From JADKAV01 sp963818505 (GTDB lineage Bacteria > Actinomycetota > Actinomycetes > S36-B12 > UBA10799): 64,000 bases of DNA. Numbering within the stretch: position 1 is the stretch's first letter; each line of letters opens with the position of its first letter. This document shows, piece after piece, positions 63,590-64,000 of this stretch. The notes beneath the pieces were generated by a model. The model made no database searches, was not told where the DNA came from, and saw only the letters and a program-made list of their open reading frames with translations. The DNA lies in NCBI GenBank assembly GCA_963818505.1, contig CAWFSJ010000006.1, positions 1 through 64,000 on the forward strand, given 5' to 3'. The position numbers and the translations under genes were made by a program.

Positions 63590-64000
63590 AGGCGCACCTG
63601 GGTGGGATCCAGCGCCAGCGGCGACTCGGCCGGCAGCGGATGGTCTGGGACCCGGGGCAAGGTGAGCCGGAACAAAGCGCCTTGTCCGGGCCTACCCCAC
63701 ACCGCCAGCCTTCCGCCATGCAGGCGCGTGTCTTCCAATGCGATGGAAAGTCCCAGACCGGTGCCCCCAAGCGTGCGAGCCCGCGCCGGATCGGCCCGCC
63801 AGAAGCGGTCGAAGACCCGGTCCAGGTCCTTGTCGTCCAAGCCCCTTCCGTGGTCGCGCACGGAGATCGCCACAGCCTCGTCTGCGCCCGCGACCCTCAC
63901 CTCGATGGGCTGACTCTCGCCGTGTTCAATCGCATTGCTCAGCAGGTTACGCACGATCCTCTCGATCCGGCGTGGGTCACATGCGACCACGCACGGCTGT
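63586..64000 (-). CDS. mtrB: Sensor histidine kinase MtrB, C-terminal part
   Basis: About 138 codons of the 3' end are in the window; the rest lies beyond the right edge. It is the ATP-binding domain of a sensor kinase: RIVRNLLSNAIEHGE is the N box, VRDHGRGLDDKDLDRVFDRFWRAD the G1/F boxes and GGTGLGLSIALEDTRLHGGRLAV the G2 box, all intact. The name rests on this domain plus the downstream lpqB. With MtrA it controls cell-wall and division genes in actinobacteria. Confidence 0.9.
   Translation of the reverse strand, partial: QPCVVACDPRRIERIVRNLLSNAIEHGESQPIEVRVAGADEAVAISVRDHGRGLDDKDLDRVFDRFWRADPARARTLGGTGLGLSIALEDTRLHGGRLAVWGRPGQGALFRLTLPRVPDHPLPAESPLALDPTQVRL

Overview
The window is a gene-dense, high-GC chromosomal segment of an actinobacterium, probably class Actinomycetia. 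The evidence is the order mtrB-lpqB-comF-hpf-(luxR)-secA with an Rv3235-like gene beside it, the prfB-ftsE-ftsX-M23 peptidase-smpB cluster, a GTP-type PEP carboxykinase, a putative F420-dependent PPOX oxidoreductase, a WS/DGAT wax-ester synthase, a BldC-like regulator, DUF222-HNH and DUF6912 proteins, and a tmRNA tag ending in ALAA. No genus can be named from sequence reading alone. I see no prophage, insertion sequence, CRISPR array, rRNA or tRNA.

Layout. 1-14.4 kb: end of an MFS gene, pckG with a strong terminator, a secreted VanY-like protein, a CoiA-like nuclease, three secreted Cys-His paralogues (4378-4914, 8031-8654, 8821-9399), an MFS exporter, a SulP transporter, an acetyltransferase with a DUF3089 lipase-like protein, and a six-PAS diguanylate cyclase. 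14.4-19.2 kb: an agmatine deiminase operon (putrescine carbamoyltransferase, permease, agmatine deiminase, TetR) behind a palindromic operator, followed by a 22-bp tandem array fused to a 68-bp hairpin element that also occurs at 6222-6289. 19.2-32.5 kb: mixed metabolism and regulation (NUDIX, acetyltransferase, racemase, TetR-glycosyltransferase pair with its operator, LON-domain protein, GGDEF-EAL protein, acyl-CoA carboxyltransferase, AAA ATPase, GH3 glycosidase, PPOX protein).

32.5-43.5 kb: tmRNA (ssrA) with its terminator duplicated in tandem, a flavin monooxygenase, an HNH protein, an amidohydrolase, smpB, the FtsEX division module with its coiled-coil M23 hydrolase, prfB, a TM2 protein, an M14 peptidase and an AlkB-like oxygenase. 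ssrA and smpB, the two parts of trans-translation, lie about 4 kb apart. 43.5-53.4 kb: the giant NAD-glutamate dehydrogenase and P5C dehydrogenase in one operon (P5C to glutamate to 2-oxoglutarate), a DUF6912 protein with a patatin-like lipase, WS/DGAT, and a 530-bp gap with a long hairpin. 53.4-64 kb: HAD phosphatase, CpaE-like ATPase, BldC-like HTH gene, the Rv3235-like gene preceded by four 10-bp direct repeats, then secA, a GNAT gene, a LuxR-type regulator with a degenerate receiver, hpf, comF, lpqB and the 3' end of mtrB.

The points most worth follow-up are the three-member secreted Cys-His family, the repeated hairpin element with its adjoining tandem array, the duplicated tmRNA terminator, and the phased repeats beside the BldC-like gene.
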